64,000 bases of DNA from Lingula anatina. Its lineage: Eukaryota > Brachiopoda > Lingulata > Lingulida > Lingulidae. The stretch lies in contig NW_019775547.1 in assembly GCF_001039355.2 (NCBI RefSeq), positions 41,085 to 105,084 on the forward strand. Reading direction: 5' to 3'. Both the position numbers and the translations under genes were made by a program. Under the pieces are notes generated by a model. That model did no database searches. It saw only the letters and a program-made list of their open reading frames with translations, and had not been told where the DNA came from. Positions 45,725 through 59,865 of the stretch are shown in pieces (the stretch's first letter is position 1; each line of letters starts with the position of its first letter).

Positions 45725-48700
45725 ACAACTTTGTGTTATAATATTTATTTATTCCCTCTCGTCCTGCCAGAACTTCACATAGATGTGCTTACACAAGCAA
45801 AAGGGAAGGAAATAATTGGACTGTGCTTTTACACTACAACTCTACATCTACACAGCTATCCTGACCATTATATACACTATACAATCAGTTAAGTTAAATT
45901 TCCTATGTAGCGGCAACAGTTGCCGCGGATAGATTTAATTGTATATTATCCAAAATAAGTAAACAGTGGATTCTATTCGCAATTGACAGTACTCTAGGCA
46001 AGTTGTATAACTGTATTTTTTTCTTTGCACAGAGGCCTAAGCTTATCATTATATATGTAATTAGCATTTACATACTTCCTGTGGCATGGTAAAATGCCTG
46101 TGCCTGCAAACAATCTTGGGTTGCATTTTTATAATTTTGCGGTATGTCTATTCTGAATGTATTCTGTTACATATTTGGTAGCTGAAGATGATGGTTAGGC
46201 ATGTAATTCCCGTCCATATAAATCCCCTTTAACAAAAAATGAACAATGACCAAGCCCTCAACTTTGCCTGGGTTGAGTCCTATCTTGATCTTTACTGACA
46301 CCTATAGTACCATGAAGATATCACCAGGCAAGTTGCCATTTGATTGGCCAATATTGCTTTGGCAAGGTATGTGAATATCCACAAATAACTACACGAGTTT
46401 GAATTCAAACAGTATAATTATCCTATGATGTGCCATGTTCTTAATAAAACAAAAAATTATAACTAGCACATTATACACAAGCATCTTTCTAGTTTACACT
46501 TTTCTATATAACCAAGTTAGAATTTCAATGAAGGCCTTGCCATAATCAGCTACTTAACCCTGCTTTTGCCACTTTTTTTCTAAATTTTGGCCTTAAAAGT
46601 AATTAAATTTCACAAAGATACATACCATATATATAAGGCACAAGCTTTTACTGTAGGATTACACAGACAAGTAGCTGACAAACTGTCACACAAGTGTTGG
46701 TCACAATCTCACTTGCATCACAAATTGGATGGATTTTAAAATATCGTCTTGGGCTAGAGCGCCCTCTATGTTTTAAAAATCTGTACCACAGCACCATCTG
46801 ATATGACTTCTGTTCACTTTTGTAAATATCATTTCTGAAGTTAAAAAAATCTATACTAAAATACTAGATTTTGTCAGAAGAATAAGTTATCATTATATAA
46901 AAACTGCAAACAATTGCTCTTTGTTGCACTTTACATCAAAATGGACTGTTAAAAAGTAAGATCAAGCAATGATATGCTTTAAAATTTGGGATATGTTAAA
47001 AACCAGTGGGAACATCAACTATCAAGAATATTTCTTTATGCCCAACTCCACCATTTTTTAAAACACAAATGAAATTTCTTTTAATTTTTAATTAATTGCA
47101 CAGGGCAGATAAATGTGTCACCCTGTTGTCTTTCTTCGTATATTGCAGATACTCTTAGATAAAACAAAAACATTCAAGAATTTGAAAAGAAAAAAAAAAT
47201 ACAAAAACGAAATTTTAAATCAGGATTGAAATAAAGTAAAAGACGACCATTACATTTGAGTACAATTAAATTTGAAATTAATTTCAACATCAAATTAAAA
47301 ACAAAGAACAGTGGTATTGTTTAGTAAATCAATTCATAAAACACTCTGGATGGAAAAAAGATTGGATGGATACAAGTTGGTCTTTCTTTTTTTGCATCTT
47401 ATTATATTCAAACAAAAGTTAAATTGTTTTTAAGCAGGGTCTATCCCAATGCCCTTGCAAAAACAATCAAATTTGTATTAAAAATGTTTTGCCAGTATGA
47501 CATTTGGTCTTCAGATGTGCATGCATTATTATTATTATTATTATTTTTAATATGCACAAAATAGTAATTAGTTTTAAAGGATGTCATGTTTTGTATCATA
47601 ATAAAATGCATGTCCCACTCAATCCGGTATTAATCTTCTTAAGTACACAAATATTGCCAAAAAGGTGATGTGTTGTTCTTCTCTTAGAACATGAAAAATG
47701 CTCCATTATGTGGACAAGAAGTGGTTAGTCCATAATAGATCTGTTATCATGGTTTTAATTTTTTAATTTCTACACATAGGCTATTAAACCTGTTATAGAT
47801 TCTGTTTCAACCCCTTGAGATTCCATAGTGTTAAGTGGGCATCCCTTATAGAGGTTGGGGGAAAGATCTCACCCATGTTACAGCCTTCAGATTAGGTGTA
47901 GAAATTAAAAAGTCAAAACTCTGACAATGACTTAATTTACAACACATTTTTATAGCTTGCTTCAATGAAATATTCCATTGCCTTTGAACCATCAGTGTAT
48001 TTTCTTTCCCATTTAGTTTCTTTGTTGGTCAAAATGACATCTTCATGCTGCATTATTTTACTTCCAATATAAGTGATGTTAGTTGCCTATCATAATTACG
48101 TACCGCTCATCGCATCCAAATCTTAGAATATTTTTTACTATCTAGCACATATATACATTGTACAATATAAATGATGATGATTGATATGTTATAATGAGTA
48201 CCAACATTTCTGATATAAGCCCTTTATTATATTGGGCATGAGTTATCTTATTGAAAAATATGATTTTTTATCTTCAAAGATAGCAGACCTCTGATGTGAC
48301 AAGCGGTGAACAAAATGGAGGTCAGTGACTCCAACAACGTAATTCTTTAAAACAAAAAAGTCCAATCTGTCAAGACTTATATCCTTTGTCAATGTTACAA
48401 AACATGTAATTCTTACCAGTCAGGGGGGAAATATATGGCCTATGTAGTCAATTGTGGTTCAAGCAAAAAAAAGGTCAAGGTCATTGGGCAATTTCTCTCC
48501 CAGAACTTTAGTCATTGCCTTTTTGTTAAATCTGATATCTGCCTGCACTATCTTAAACATAAAACTTATCTAACCATAACAATGGCTATTCAATAGCAGA
48601 GTACAAATGGCACTATCAATCGAACCAGCTCTCATGTACCTCAAGTGCAAAAAAAGTTAGTACATTAGGAGGTCAAACAAAGTAAAAAAACAAAGAAAAA

Positions 48701-49427
48701 CAAAGTAAAATGCAATGATTATTTTTTCAATCAGCCTTTTGTAAAATATTCATTGGAACAAAGTTACTATGCTCCTAAAAATGCAAATATCTGGTAATAT
48801 TCCATAACTGACTTCATATCTTCAGACAAAAGATGAAGCTCCTCTTCAGCATGTCCAAATGTTGAATGTGGGTGACTCCATCAAATGAATAACAACGTAT
48901 TTTGTATATGCTACAGCATGATAGCCCAGTTGCAAATAGAATGGAACAAATCTGTAACATTTGTCAAGCTACATATATGACCTCGACTATTAATTGTGAA
49001 ATATACAGCTGTTGCCTTCAATGAAAGAACCTTTGTCTGCCCATTTCTTTTGAAGATATACATAAAAATGGCAATGTTAGATAAGCGAGTGACATGTTCT
49101 TAAAAGTGCACAGCATCCTCTTAGCATGTAATAAATCAATCATTCACAGGTTTCCAATTTTTGGGGGCCCAAAGATAATTGCCCTAATCTGGTCACCAGG
49201 CGGCAGCAGCATACAAACTTGATAGCAATTACGCCCCCTAATCACTGGCAAAATAAATCCACGAAACACCATCCACTGGAGTAGTAAACTTTGCATTAAG
49301 AAAGCATTAAGCAAAATCAAAATGTGTCAAATAATCAATCCAATGCCGCTTTTTATTTCATAAAAAGACAAAAACCAAGGCTAAAACCGAGTTCCTTCTG
49401 GTTGTGACCAAAGAGCTACGCCATTTT
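45725..49427 (-). other. Putative 3.7 kb 3' UTR of the NPF-motif gene
   Basis: No open frame of any size occurs on either strand over 3.7 kb after the stop codon at 49428, and no transposon termini are visible. The region is AT-rich, with one Pumilio-type TGTATATA (minus strand, near 48145) and several ATTTTA words. Assignment as transcribed UTR rests on position and the poly(A) signals only. Confidence 0.45.
45744..45753 (-). promoter_or_regulatory. Poly(A) signals of the NPF-motif gene
   Basis: Two overlapping AATAAA hexamers on the minus strand, the last good signals before a GA microsatellite. They would set the 3' end near 45725. Confidence 0.5.
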
Positions 49428-50696
49428 TCATAGTTCTGTAATAAGCGTGGTTTTCTTGATCACCTTATTGTCACCAGAGTATGACACGTGCCACGGCGAT
49501 AGATCAGTGGAATTAGACGGGGCCCGTGTGACTGTTACTGTGCTTGTTGTTGTCTTGGCTGTGACTGGTTTGTTGGCGCTTGTGGACACTTTCCTGGTGT
49601 TTGGGTTGCTACTGGTGAATGAGGTTTCCTGGTAAAATAGAGGAAGCATTGCATGAATTTACATAAACTATGTTGTGTGGCAGGCCCAATTCCAATTAAG
49701 AAACAGCCAATGTCCAACTGGGTTTATTTCTAATCATCTTGATTGGAAATGAGTCATGGCAAATTAAGACTGCCTGAAAATGGATTGGTCTAAGGATATT
49801 TTCATATATGATGAAAATTTTACAGTGCACATACGTTATTTAAATAATGAAAAAGAAATATCAAAAGTAATTCAGTTCATAGCAATAATGTAAGGTAAGG
49901 TGTAAATTTGAAATTACAATAGTTTTTGTACTAAATTAGATTAATAAATTACATATTGATCATCAACTTAAAAACCAAGAAAAGCCAGAAAAGAAGCCTT
50001 TTCTGAATTAAGATCACATATTGTGAATCGAGCTTCAGATGCGAAGTCTGCTCTTCATTTTCAAATATCCTTACGTGCCTCCTTATCGGACTCAGATTAT
50101 CTACAGCATTTGATTCAAGGTACTGCAGAAATCACAAGTTTAGCTTAAGGGATGGCCTCAATTACAACAATCTGTTTACCATACCAGAGGCCCTTTTATG
50201 TATGCAGGAAATTTGGATGTTAAAACATGCCTTTGCAATTGGCATAGAAACCTTGAATCACATAAGGCTGAATGTTAAGTCCAATAAGCCTGCACATGTG
50301 GATATTGCAAATATAGTAGCTAGCAAATATGGGGTATGAAACTCATTTTAACACAGTAATACACGATTTTTTAAAAAAATAATCCAATTAAATGAAATAA
50401 ATCAATAAACCAATATATATATCTAAGGCCCTTTTCACATCAAGCAGAACAGCTTTCGGTTTTGCACCAGTTTGATTGGTATTAACATCCACATATATGC
50501 AACATGGGATTTTACAGGGCCAAATGTACCAATAAATATGAATGCACTGAAATGTTTGAGTTGAGCACAGTGGGTTGGTAAGGCCAACTTAAGTTTTATA
50601 GCCAGGCTAAAAAAAAAAATTTAAAGGGAAATACAGAAAACTCCACCCCCTCCCTTGATGTGAAAAAGGCCAAAAAAAAAAAAAAAAAAAAAAAAA

Positions 50697-50730
<34 letters not shown>

Positions 50731-53700
50731 ATTTTAAAAAATGAAATAATAATTAAATAAATAAAAATCAAAGTGAAATGCAGGCTGTGGGAAGATGAAC
50801 AAGGTGTGGCAAAGATGCAGGATTTTGTCATGCATGGGAAGCATGCAATAAGTAAAGATCTGTTATATCAAAGAGCTTAACATTATCAGAATTGTCAGGT
50901 TTAACTCGTTCAATTTGTCCATTTCAGCTGATCAAGCTATTTCAAATACATTGCCATTTTACTAATTTACTTTCAAATTCTTTACCACATACCATGTACA
51001 ACTACATGCTTTAAAGTTTTATACCACTGAAACAATCTGACAAATAACATATTGAGTGTATTAACAAGATCCAACAATTAACATGTTATCTTATGTACTC
51101 TGAAAGGTTTAAGTAAAATCAATAGAGACAACTTTATATTGAAGCATGCACCATGCTTAAAAGCAAAGGAATTATTAAAGTATCACTACTTCAGATAAAA
51201 AAAAAAGCAATCAATCCACAGGGGTTGCCATCTCTACAATCAACTACAAGCCTAACTGAAAATTTACTGTCTGCAGAGAAAGTGACTCATAAACACATCC
51301 ATGATCAAAGCAATACATAAAAGTGAAAGGGTAACATATAATCAAATAACACAGATACAAATAAACAAGGAAGGCATGCAAATTTTCTCATGCAACATAC
51401 TGTCAGGTCAGGCAAAAGGAAATCAAAAATCAAAAGAAGAATTAAATAAAATAAACATTCTGGGTGTGAATACACAGTCAATGCATCTGTACAACTTGAC
51501 GCTATGAGAACTTACAATGCGAATAGGATGCATCTGTCAGCATTAATGAGAAAATAAATGGCATGTTAATCTGAACTTTGGTTGACATTTATTGAACTGT
51601 GCCATCTACTCCTTGATAAACAGAGCTGTATGAAGTTCTGTTGGGGTCAACATCTACCTCAACCAATCTTTTCCTTTATATCACTGTTGGTTATCTATTT
51701 CCATTTTGTCTCTTCTAGACCCAGTGCTGAGTGAACAATCTTCATCATAAAGCTCTGTTGATATCAAAGAACATTCATTAAAAAAAAAAAGTCAATTGGG
51801 TTGGAATGGGGTGAGAGGTCAAAGCTAATCTGACCTGACCTGACCTGACCTTTGACCTATGAGAAAACTTACAATGACCTGTCCTGTTGCTGCAGGCGAC
51901 TTTGGCGCACTCTTGCCACTGGTCATGTGATGCGGAGTCTCGGCAGGCAAGCCACTGCTAGAACTAACAGCGATGGTGTTTGGGCCGTTCGAACGAGTTG
52001 GCAGGGATTTGTTGTCCAATGGGAGGGAAGGGGCGGGGACATTTGGACGTGGGAGGCGTGGCCTGGATGTGACTGGCACATAGGGCTTTGCACCCTGATA
52101 TTTTGTTGCCTTTTGAGTGTTAGCTGCTGCTGAAGACATCACCATAGCAGGCACAGTGTTGCTATCAATGGTTTTAGTTGCAGTCGCTTTGCCAACATCA
52201 TTAGGCTGATCATTTTTTCCAGAATTCTGCTCAAAAGTTTTGTTAGTAGAAGCATGTGCTTGGTTGCTCTTATTCAAAGCTTTCATACGTGCAGCTTTCA
52301 AGGCACCAGGCTTAGGAGCAGCGGGTTTGGGAGAAGTTGGTTTGGGTGGAGGAACAGGCGGGGCAATGGCGTTAGCATTAGTGGCAACATCAGTGGCATT
52401 AGTAGCAGCAACAGCAGCAGCATCTTTATCTGAAGTCGCCTCGGTTGAGGATGCCAAATCATCAGTTGAAGAAGCAAGCTGGTAGAAAGGGTTGCTGGGT
52501 GTGATGACGAAGGTGACAGGGCTGTCAGGCTGACTGACGGGGGAGTTACTGTTAACATTCTCCGAGCTCTTAAAGAAGGGATTCTTGGACTTGGTTGCAT
52601 GCTTGGTAGGAGGAGAGACAGAGGCTGAAGGAGCTGTAGTTGTAGTTGTCATGTGTTTAGTCAGAGGAGAGGCTCTAGAGTCTAAGAAAGGGTTAGTACT
52701 GACAGAGGAAGCGACAGAGGTGCTTGCATCTGGGGCCGCAGTGCCAAAAATGGAGGTTATGTTTTTCAAGATGTCATCCAGTGACATTTCGGTGTCACGA
52801 ACAGTAGGTGGACTAGCACTCAAACTCAAAGCAAGGTCACCCTGCTCGTTGTTAGGGGAAGTGGGGGATGCCACACGGGCGGAGGGGGAGGAGGAGGAGG
52901 AGGAGGAAGAAGCAGCGGGGGTCTTAGCAGACTTTGTACCCCGTGGGACAACAGCAGGTTTTGTTCCTTTGCTTGTGTTCTTGCCTTGCATAGCCTAGGG
53001 AGTTGGAAATTAGAAGAGAACATGACCAACAAGTAAAACAACAGTCCAACGTGACATCATCAAAACGTTGTAATAACAGAAGGAAAACAAATTACAGGTT
53101 TTGCACATTCAAAGCTTTTAAGCTTCAATGCAAAGCTTTGAAAGCACAAGTCGAACATAACAGCAACAAACAAATGAATTGACATCATCAAAGGGAAACT
53201 ATTTTGTATGCCCTCTGTCTTTTTTTAGCTAAAAAGATGGGGCATATGTACTTTTTCATTCAAAAGAAAAGCAAGGGGTTAAAGAAAATATTCAGGAGTG
53301 GCAGAAAACATTGGGCATGGCAATTCGACTAACTTTCATGTTTTTAAGGTTACGCATCAATAACACAGTAGCTATGTCAGTAGAGTAATCAGTAAATTGA
53401 CAGACTTGTTCTTTATCAAATTTCATTATTTTCCCTTTATTAAAAAAACATGACATGTACTTCCACTTGTAATTTAATACTGGTGACATGAAAACCAGAC
53501 CAGCCCAACAAATTCAAGAAGGCAACTACCCTTAATCCAAATGTTTCGTTTTTTATAACCCTAATTCCAAAATATAATTATCAAGGTAATAGCCAAAAGG
53601 TACATTTCTCTTCAGGGCTTATCGTTCTTGAATATCGATTCATTTCAAACACCATGTGGTTGTCGGTTCATTTCTCAGTTCCCACATTTAAATAAAATTT

Positions 53701-56700
53701 ATCCAACAAACCACATAAACATCTATCATCCCCTTCCATCAGTGTATTTCACATAAAACTGTACATGGAAATGTCACCTCGACCTTTTCTGAACTCCATA
53801 TGTGACCTTGAACTTGAAGGTTTTTATACACAAATAAAATTGTTATGTTATGTTGTAAGATGCTAAGCAAAACGTTTACTTTAATTTGGAAGAAAGGCAA
53901 AAAATGATTTAAATTTTTACAAGTAAATCCTCTATTCAACTCATTTTCAAAGGAAGAGATTATGCTGTTACTCCAGCGAAAAGGTATTATGGTGCAGTAA
54001 AAACATTTCCCCGACATTGCAGGACAGAGGCTGTTTCAGACTGAAGATGGTGCCATTTATTTTAGCACAGTGATACATTAAACAAGCACAGCACCCGTGG
54101 CATTTTCCACACGAAGGGGCAGTTTCAGGACCAAGTGCCATCTGACCACCAGAACACAAGCTGTGAAGCTACTAAAATCACTGAGGAACAAATGTGCAAA
54201 TTATCTTTTAAAACTGATGGATTTTACTTCAGAATTTATTCATGCATATACTTTTTTTTTCTGAAAAAGGTTTTCTGGAAAAACTTTTAAACCAAATCAT
54301 CACATTTAATTTTGAAATATGAAGGTCATGCAATCGAAAAAATACTCCCATGTCTTAAAAAGAGAATTTAAGAAATTATAGTTTTCAGTTAAATTTTTCT
54401 TACTTTCCACAAATAAATCAGTATATGTTAGGGTTTGGGGCATTTTCTCCAGTGATTTAGAAAAGACTTTATTTTAGAAGACAAAGAGCACATGTGATCC
54501 ACTTGGTTCCCCCTAGTTAAAAGAAATGGACTCTTCTGACTGCTTCAACAACACCTTATGAGAGTCAATTTCTCTTTTTTTTAAGGGTTCGCAGGTGTTA
54601 TAACATTTATCTTAACCTTGTTTAATGTTACTTGTATCACACAAGTGTTCCGAGACGAATGGGCTGCTAAAATATGAAAAGATTAACACCCAATTACAAA
54701 TACTTCAAATAATTGCCAGTGAGTATGAAATAAAGACAATTCTTATCTTGGAATAATATTCTAACGACAAATAACAAAAGTGGACTCCAAAGAATGAATT
54801 TTCTAGCTTGTGTTGAAAGAAGCCTAAAAATAAGATAATTGGTGGAGGGGGCAGGGAGATAAAAAAGACTTAGCATATATCAGTTCATCTGCTGTCACTT
54901 TGGTGTTTTTAAACACAGCAGAAAGGTTTTAAAGAAAATATGAAGTTTACATCAACCTTTCAGATGGATTGTCAAAACATAATTAAGAAACACTTATGTG
55001 TTTATAAGGCCCATCACCAACATTTATTATAACTGAAATATGTATGAATATTCATATGCTATATTTCAATACAATATACATGAGTAATATTTCACCATAA
55101 TGTTATATGATTATTATGATTTACATTTTAATATGCATGTATGTAATACACACATGACCAGCCACCATATAAATAGAAACGGAACACCATGAGCCACAGA
55201 GCTTGCAAACAAGATAATTCTTCCACACAAAGATAAATTACAATCGAAAATCTTGGCTTTCTCCTCAAATTCTATACATTTTATGATAACACTTGTAGGG
55301 GAGAAAAAAAACGTTCCCAACCTTGGTTAAATATTTCATTTTAGAACCAATACTGCAATTGGAAATTTTTAGCAAATGCTTTCAAATCATATAACAAATA
55401 GCTCACTGGGACTGGAATCAAATGCAAAAGAAAAATCTATTTGCAATGCCTTGCTCTCACTGTGTATATCATATCATATTATCCATAGTATCTCCAACAA
55501 TCTACATTTGTTTTGTTTTTTTTTTTTTAATTTCTGAGCACAACCATTCATTACGCTACACTTACCACCACAGGTGTTGNGTAACGGTAGCCGTCCGGCG
55601 GAGCCGGCGGAGCAAACGGAGCCGGCGGGGCCGGCGGAACGATCCGGACGGGACCGAAACCATGTGTACCGCCAGCGCTAACGCTGGTGGTACAATAAAG
55701 ACAATTCTTATCTTGGAATAATATTCTAACGACAAATAACAAAAGTGGACTCCAAAGAATGAATTTTCTCGCTTGTGTTGAAAGAAGCCTAAAAATAAGA
55801 TAATTGGGGGAGGGGGCAGGGAGATAAAAAAGACTTAGCATATATCAGTTCATCTGCTGTCACCTTGGTGTTTTTAAACACAGCAGAAAGGTTTTAAAGA
55901 AAATATGAAGTTTACATCAACCTTTCACATGGATTGTCAAAACACATTAAAGAAACACTTATGTGTTTAAAAGGCCCATCACCAATATTTATTATAATTG
56001 AAGTATGTATAAATATTCATAATATGCTATATTTCAATACAATAAACATGAGTTATATTTCACCACCATGTAAAATGATAATTATGATTTACATTTTGAT
56101 ATGAACATATATAATACACACACGACCTGCCACGTGCACCATATAAATAGAAATGAAACGTCATGAGCCACAGAGGTTGCAAGGAAGATAATTCTTCTAC
56201 AAAATGATTAATTACTATTGAAAATCTTGGCTTTCTCCTCAAATTCTATATATTTTATGATAACACTTGCAGGGGGGAAAAAACGTTCCCAACCTTGGTT
56301 AAATATTTCATTTTAGAACCAATACTGCAATTGGAAATTTTTAGCAAATGCTTTCAAATCATATAACAAATAGCTCACTGGGACTGGAATCAAATGCAAA
56401 AGAAAAATCTATTTGCAATGCCTTGCTCTCACTGTGTATATCATATCATATTATCCATAGTATCTCCAACAATCTACATTTGTTTTGTTTTTTTTTTTTT
56501 AATTTCTGAGCACAACCATTCATTATGCTACACTTACCACCACAGGTGTTGGGCTTGTTTTGGATACAGGCGACTTTGTGATGGGCGACGTCTTTGTGAT
56601 GGGTGACGTCTTTGTCACAGGCGACGGTGTGGACCTGGCACTGGCATCACTTCCACCAGTGCTGCTGAGACGCGTTGGGCTCTCCGAGCTGGAAAGACAT

Positions 56701-59700
56701 CGAAACAAGCATGATGGAATATTCTTTGCCAATAGACTTGAAAATCTAGTGTAGAATCAGACATGGGGAAACTGCCTGTCCAACAGGCCATGACCACTTG
56801 AAATGCCAGAGGATCTGCAAGATTTTTGATAATGCAGGTCCTCTGGACTGGTAAAGTTTACGTGAAAATACTATATATCTTAATAAATCACATATAAATA
56901 AACTAATGTAAATAATTTTTTTAGTTCAGACCAGTATAGAATTGGGAGAACATGCAGTTTCTTCAAAGTTTTTTTTTTTTTCTATTTCTGTGGAATGCAT
57001 TTAAAATAAACAAATGGAAACCTTCCTACTTCCGTCGTTTGGCCACATTCAGGAAGATTTGAAAACAAAAATCCTGTATTTAGCTACTGGAAGAAGACAC
57101 TTCAACAGCAACTCTTGGCGTTTCAAAAACTGGGCCACACTTTTTTCCAGGGGAGGGGGGGGGGAGGGAGGGAGATGTAATCCCTTAATTATTCCACACT
57201 GACTTAAGACTGAAACTAGGGATAGAAGAGAGATAACACAGCAAAGAGGTTGCAACCAAGAGTCTTCTTTTTTGAGAGTTAAAATTAAAATGCTATTTCA
57301 TAACACTATTTTTAGCCCCAGTGAAACTCTTGAATGTTTCCTGTCATACATTTGGCATATTTTTCTGGCCAAAATAGTCATAGTCAAAATATTTGATATA
57401 CTTTGTATTTTGACCATTTGTCCTCACACTCTATGACCTCGACCCATTATGACCTTTACCTCTACAGCCTTGACCCCTATTTCCTTGATTCTCTCTCTCT
57501 CTACATACACACATACATACATATATGCTAAATTTCCAAAAGCTCTCATAACAGCTAAAATATCTACTGAGTATTTGTGACCTGACCACATCCTAACCAA
57601 AAATGCATAATACCACAAAAGAGTTTTCCAGTCTCTTGAATAACAATAATAACACAGGGAAAAAATAATTTCTGTAGATACCAAACACATTTTCTATTCC
57701 GACTCTTCAACAAAGGGACTTGATCAAATATTGATGGGTTGAATCATAATGCCACATAGGTAAAAACCTTTTATCTCTTTAGAAATGATTTCCCTTTCCA
57801 ATCAATACGTGTGAATGGTAATGAAGTTGACTCTTCACAAACGTAAAACCATGCAAGAGACATCAACATTTTATTATTCTTCGTTTTTAAATGAAAATGT
57901 GCAAATCATAGCTTGCATTTTCAGACAAAATGATTTTAAAGCAGAGATTTTATGCAAAGAAAAGATTGATTAGACTTTAGATCAGGGAACATTGTGTATC
58001 TTTTCCAGCGAAGATGGATTGAAAAGCAAAATATAATCCTCCATTTTTGTCTTTTGCAAAAAAAAAAATAAATAAATAAAAGTAAAAAAAATAAAAAAAT
58101 AAAATAATAAATAAATAATTAAATACATAAATGTGAAGCAAAATATCCTTCTTCCATTTCAGCCATGACAAAAACATAAATAAACAGATCTGCCGTTAAA
58201 AGTAGAAAAGATAAATATTAGTGAAAAAAAATTACCAAAAGATGTGGAAAATGCATCAGCAATGGCTTGAGGGGAAAACATAAAACTAAGCTAAAACCCT
58301 CATCCCCTCCTCTTACCTGCGATATATCCAAGCACGCATTTTACTAAAATGATACCAGGAACAAATATAAGACTTGCATTTCAAATATAATTACAACATC
58401 ACTTTACAATTATTTCCTTTTGTCAACTTTGACAAGCACTGAAACACAAACTACCAAAATTTTCCCATGATGGTTGTCAAAAGTTGTCAACCCTGGGTAC
58501 AACCAAATAAAATAAAAAATAAAATATATAAACAATACAATCAAATTAAATTAAAAAACACTTACCCATTCTCATAAGCACCAGGAGTTTTCAACAAATG
58601 GAAAGTATCTTCAGTGGTTGACGACCTACAAATAATTGAGAGAAAATAAATAAAAAAATTAATAAATAATTAATATTTCTGAATGCTGGATTTTCAAACT
58701 GACATGCTGCTAAGTACATTTTATCTAGTCAAATAATGAGTAAAAATTTTATACAATTTTAGGTTTCAATAGTAAATCTAAGACCCCATTCCCAGAAATT
58801 AGATCGATCCAAACTAGATCGAAAGTTAATTACCCCCTTACAGCTTGTAGTAGGCGGGACGGACATTTAAGCCGGATTATCTGACAGTAATCTGGTGAGA
58901 CTCCCCACGGGGATAGATCGATCTAAAATCTATGGGAATACGCCCTAAATGGGTTACCCCCCCCCCCCCCAAGTGTGCACACCCACACCTTAATGGACTC
59001 ACAACAAAAAAACAAATTCTTCAATTATGTACACATTCAAAAAGTCAGCAAAAAAATTAAACAAAATATAAAGCATGGGCATCCAAAGCATAGAAATTCC
59101 TTATTTATTTATTTATTAAAGTATATATTTTGCTACATGTTATGATTCACCACAGATTTCAACACTAACAGAAATTTAGTTGGTAACTGTCTAACCAATG
59201 GTGTCAACCCTTTAGTGATAATGTGGTTACATGTCAGTCTTAATATCTGACAATGGCAATTGGGATTCAGTTAAGTAAATTGAAATCTTTTCTAAATCAA
59301 GATCATCCGAGATAGCCAAAAACGAGACCATCAACAATGTATGACATCATCGGTGAATAGAAAATATGTACTAAAACTGCCCCAGGTTTGGCTAACTTTT
59401 AAGTGATAAGGAAAGAAAAAAAACTTAGAAATTAATACAGAAAGGAAACAAAAAACATTGTGAACATGTTTTATTGTGTAAATTATAAAAAACTTTAATA
59501 AAAACATCCAAAAAAATATCAATCATTCTGTTCTGTCACCTTTTATATGTAACTGCACCATACTCGTATGTTATCATTTTTTTTTTTTTTTCGAACAATG
59601 CTGCCAGTTTTTGGGCCAACTCAGATGATTCCAACATTACACAGTTGTAAATCCACACTCTCAAAATAGATGGCATTAAAGCATCTACCAAGACAAGCTA

Positions 59701-59822
59701 AATGCTGTGCTCAGGTTTTAAACAGTAAGAACTGTAAATGTCAACTACATACCACCACCATAAGCAATTCTGACCTCATGCAAGAGTCCAATTCTTTTTT
59801 CCATATTTAAATGATTTGGAAA

Positions 59823-59865
<43 letters not shown>

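Noticed and set aside
50607..50831. Hydrophobic minus-strand frame
   Set aside because: Arises from poly(A) and AAT repeats translated as Phe/Ile runs.
52585..52998. Plus-strand open frame of 137 codons
   Set aside because: Antisense of the Ser/Ala/Pro-rich exon of the NPF gene, whose splice phases support the minus strand.
53968..54159. Cysteine-containing minus-strand frame in an intron of the NPF gene
   Set aside because: Cysteine spacing fits no domain, and no flanking splice sites give a consistent phase.
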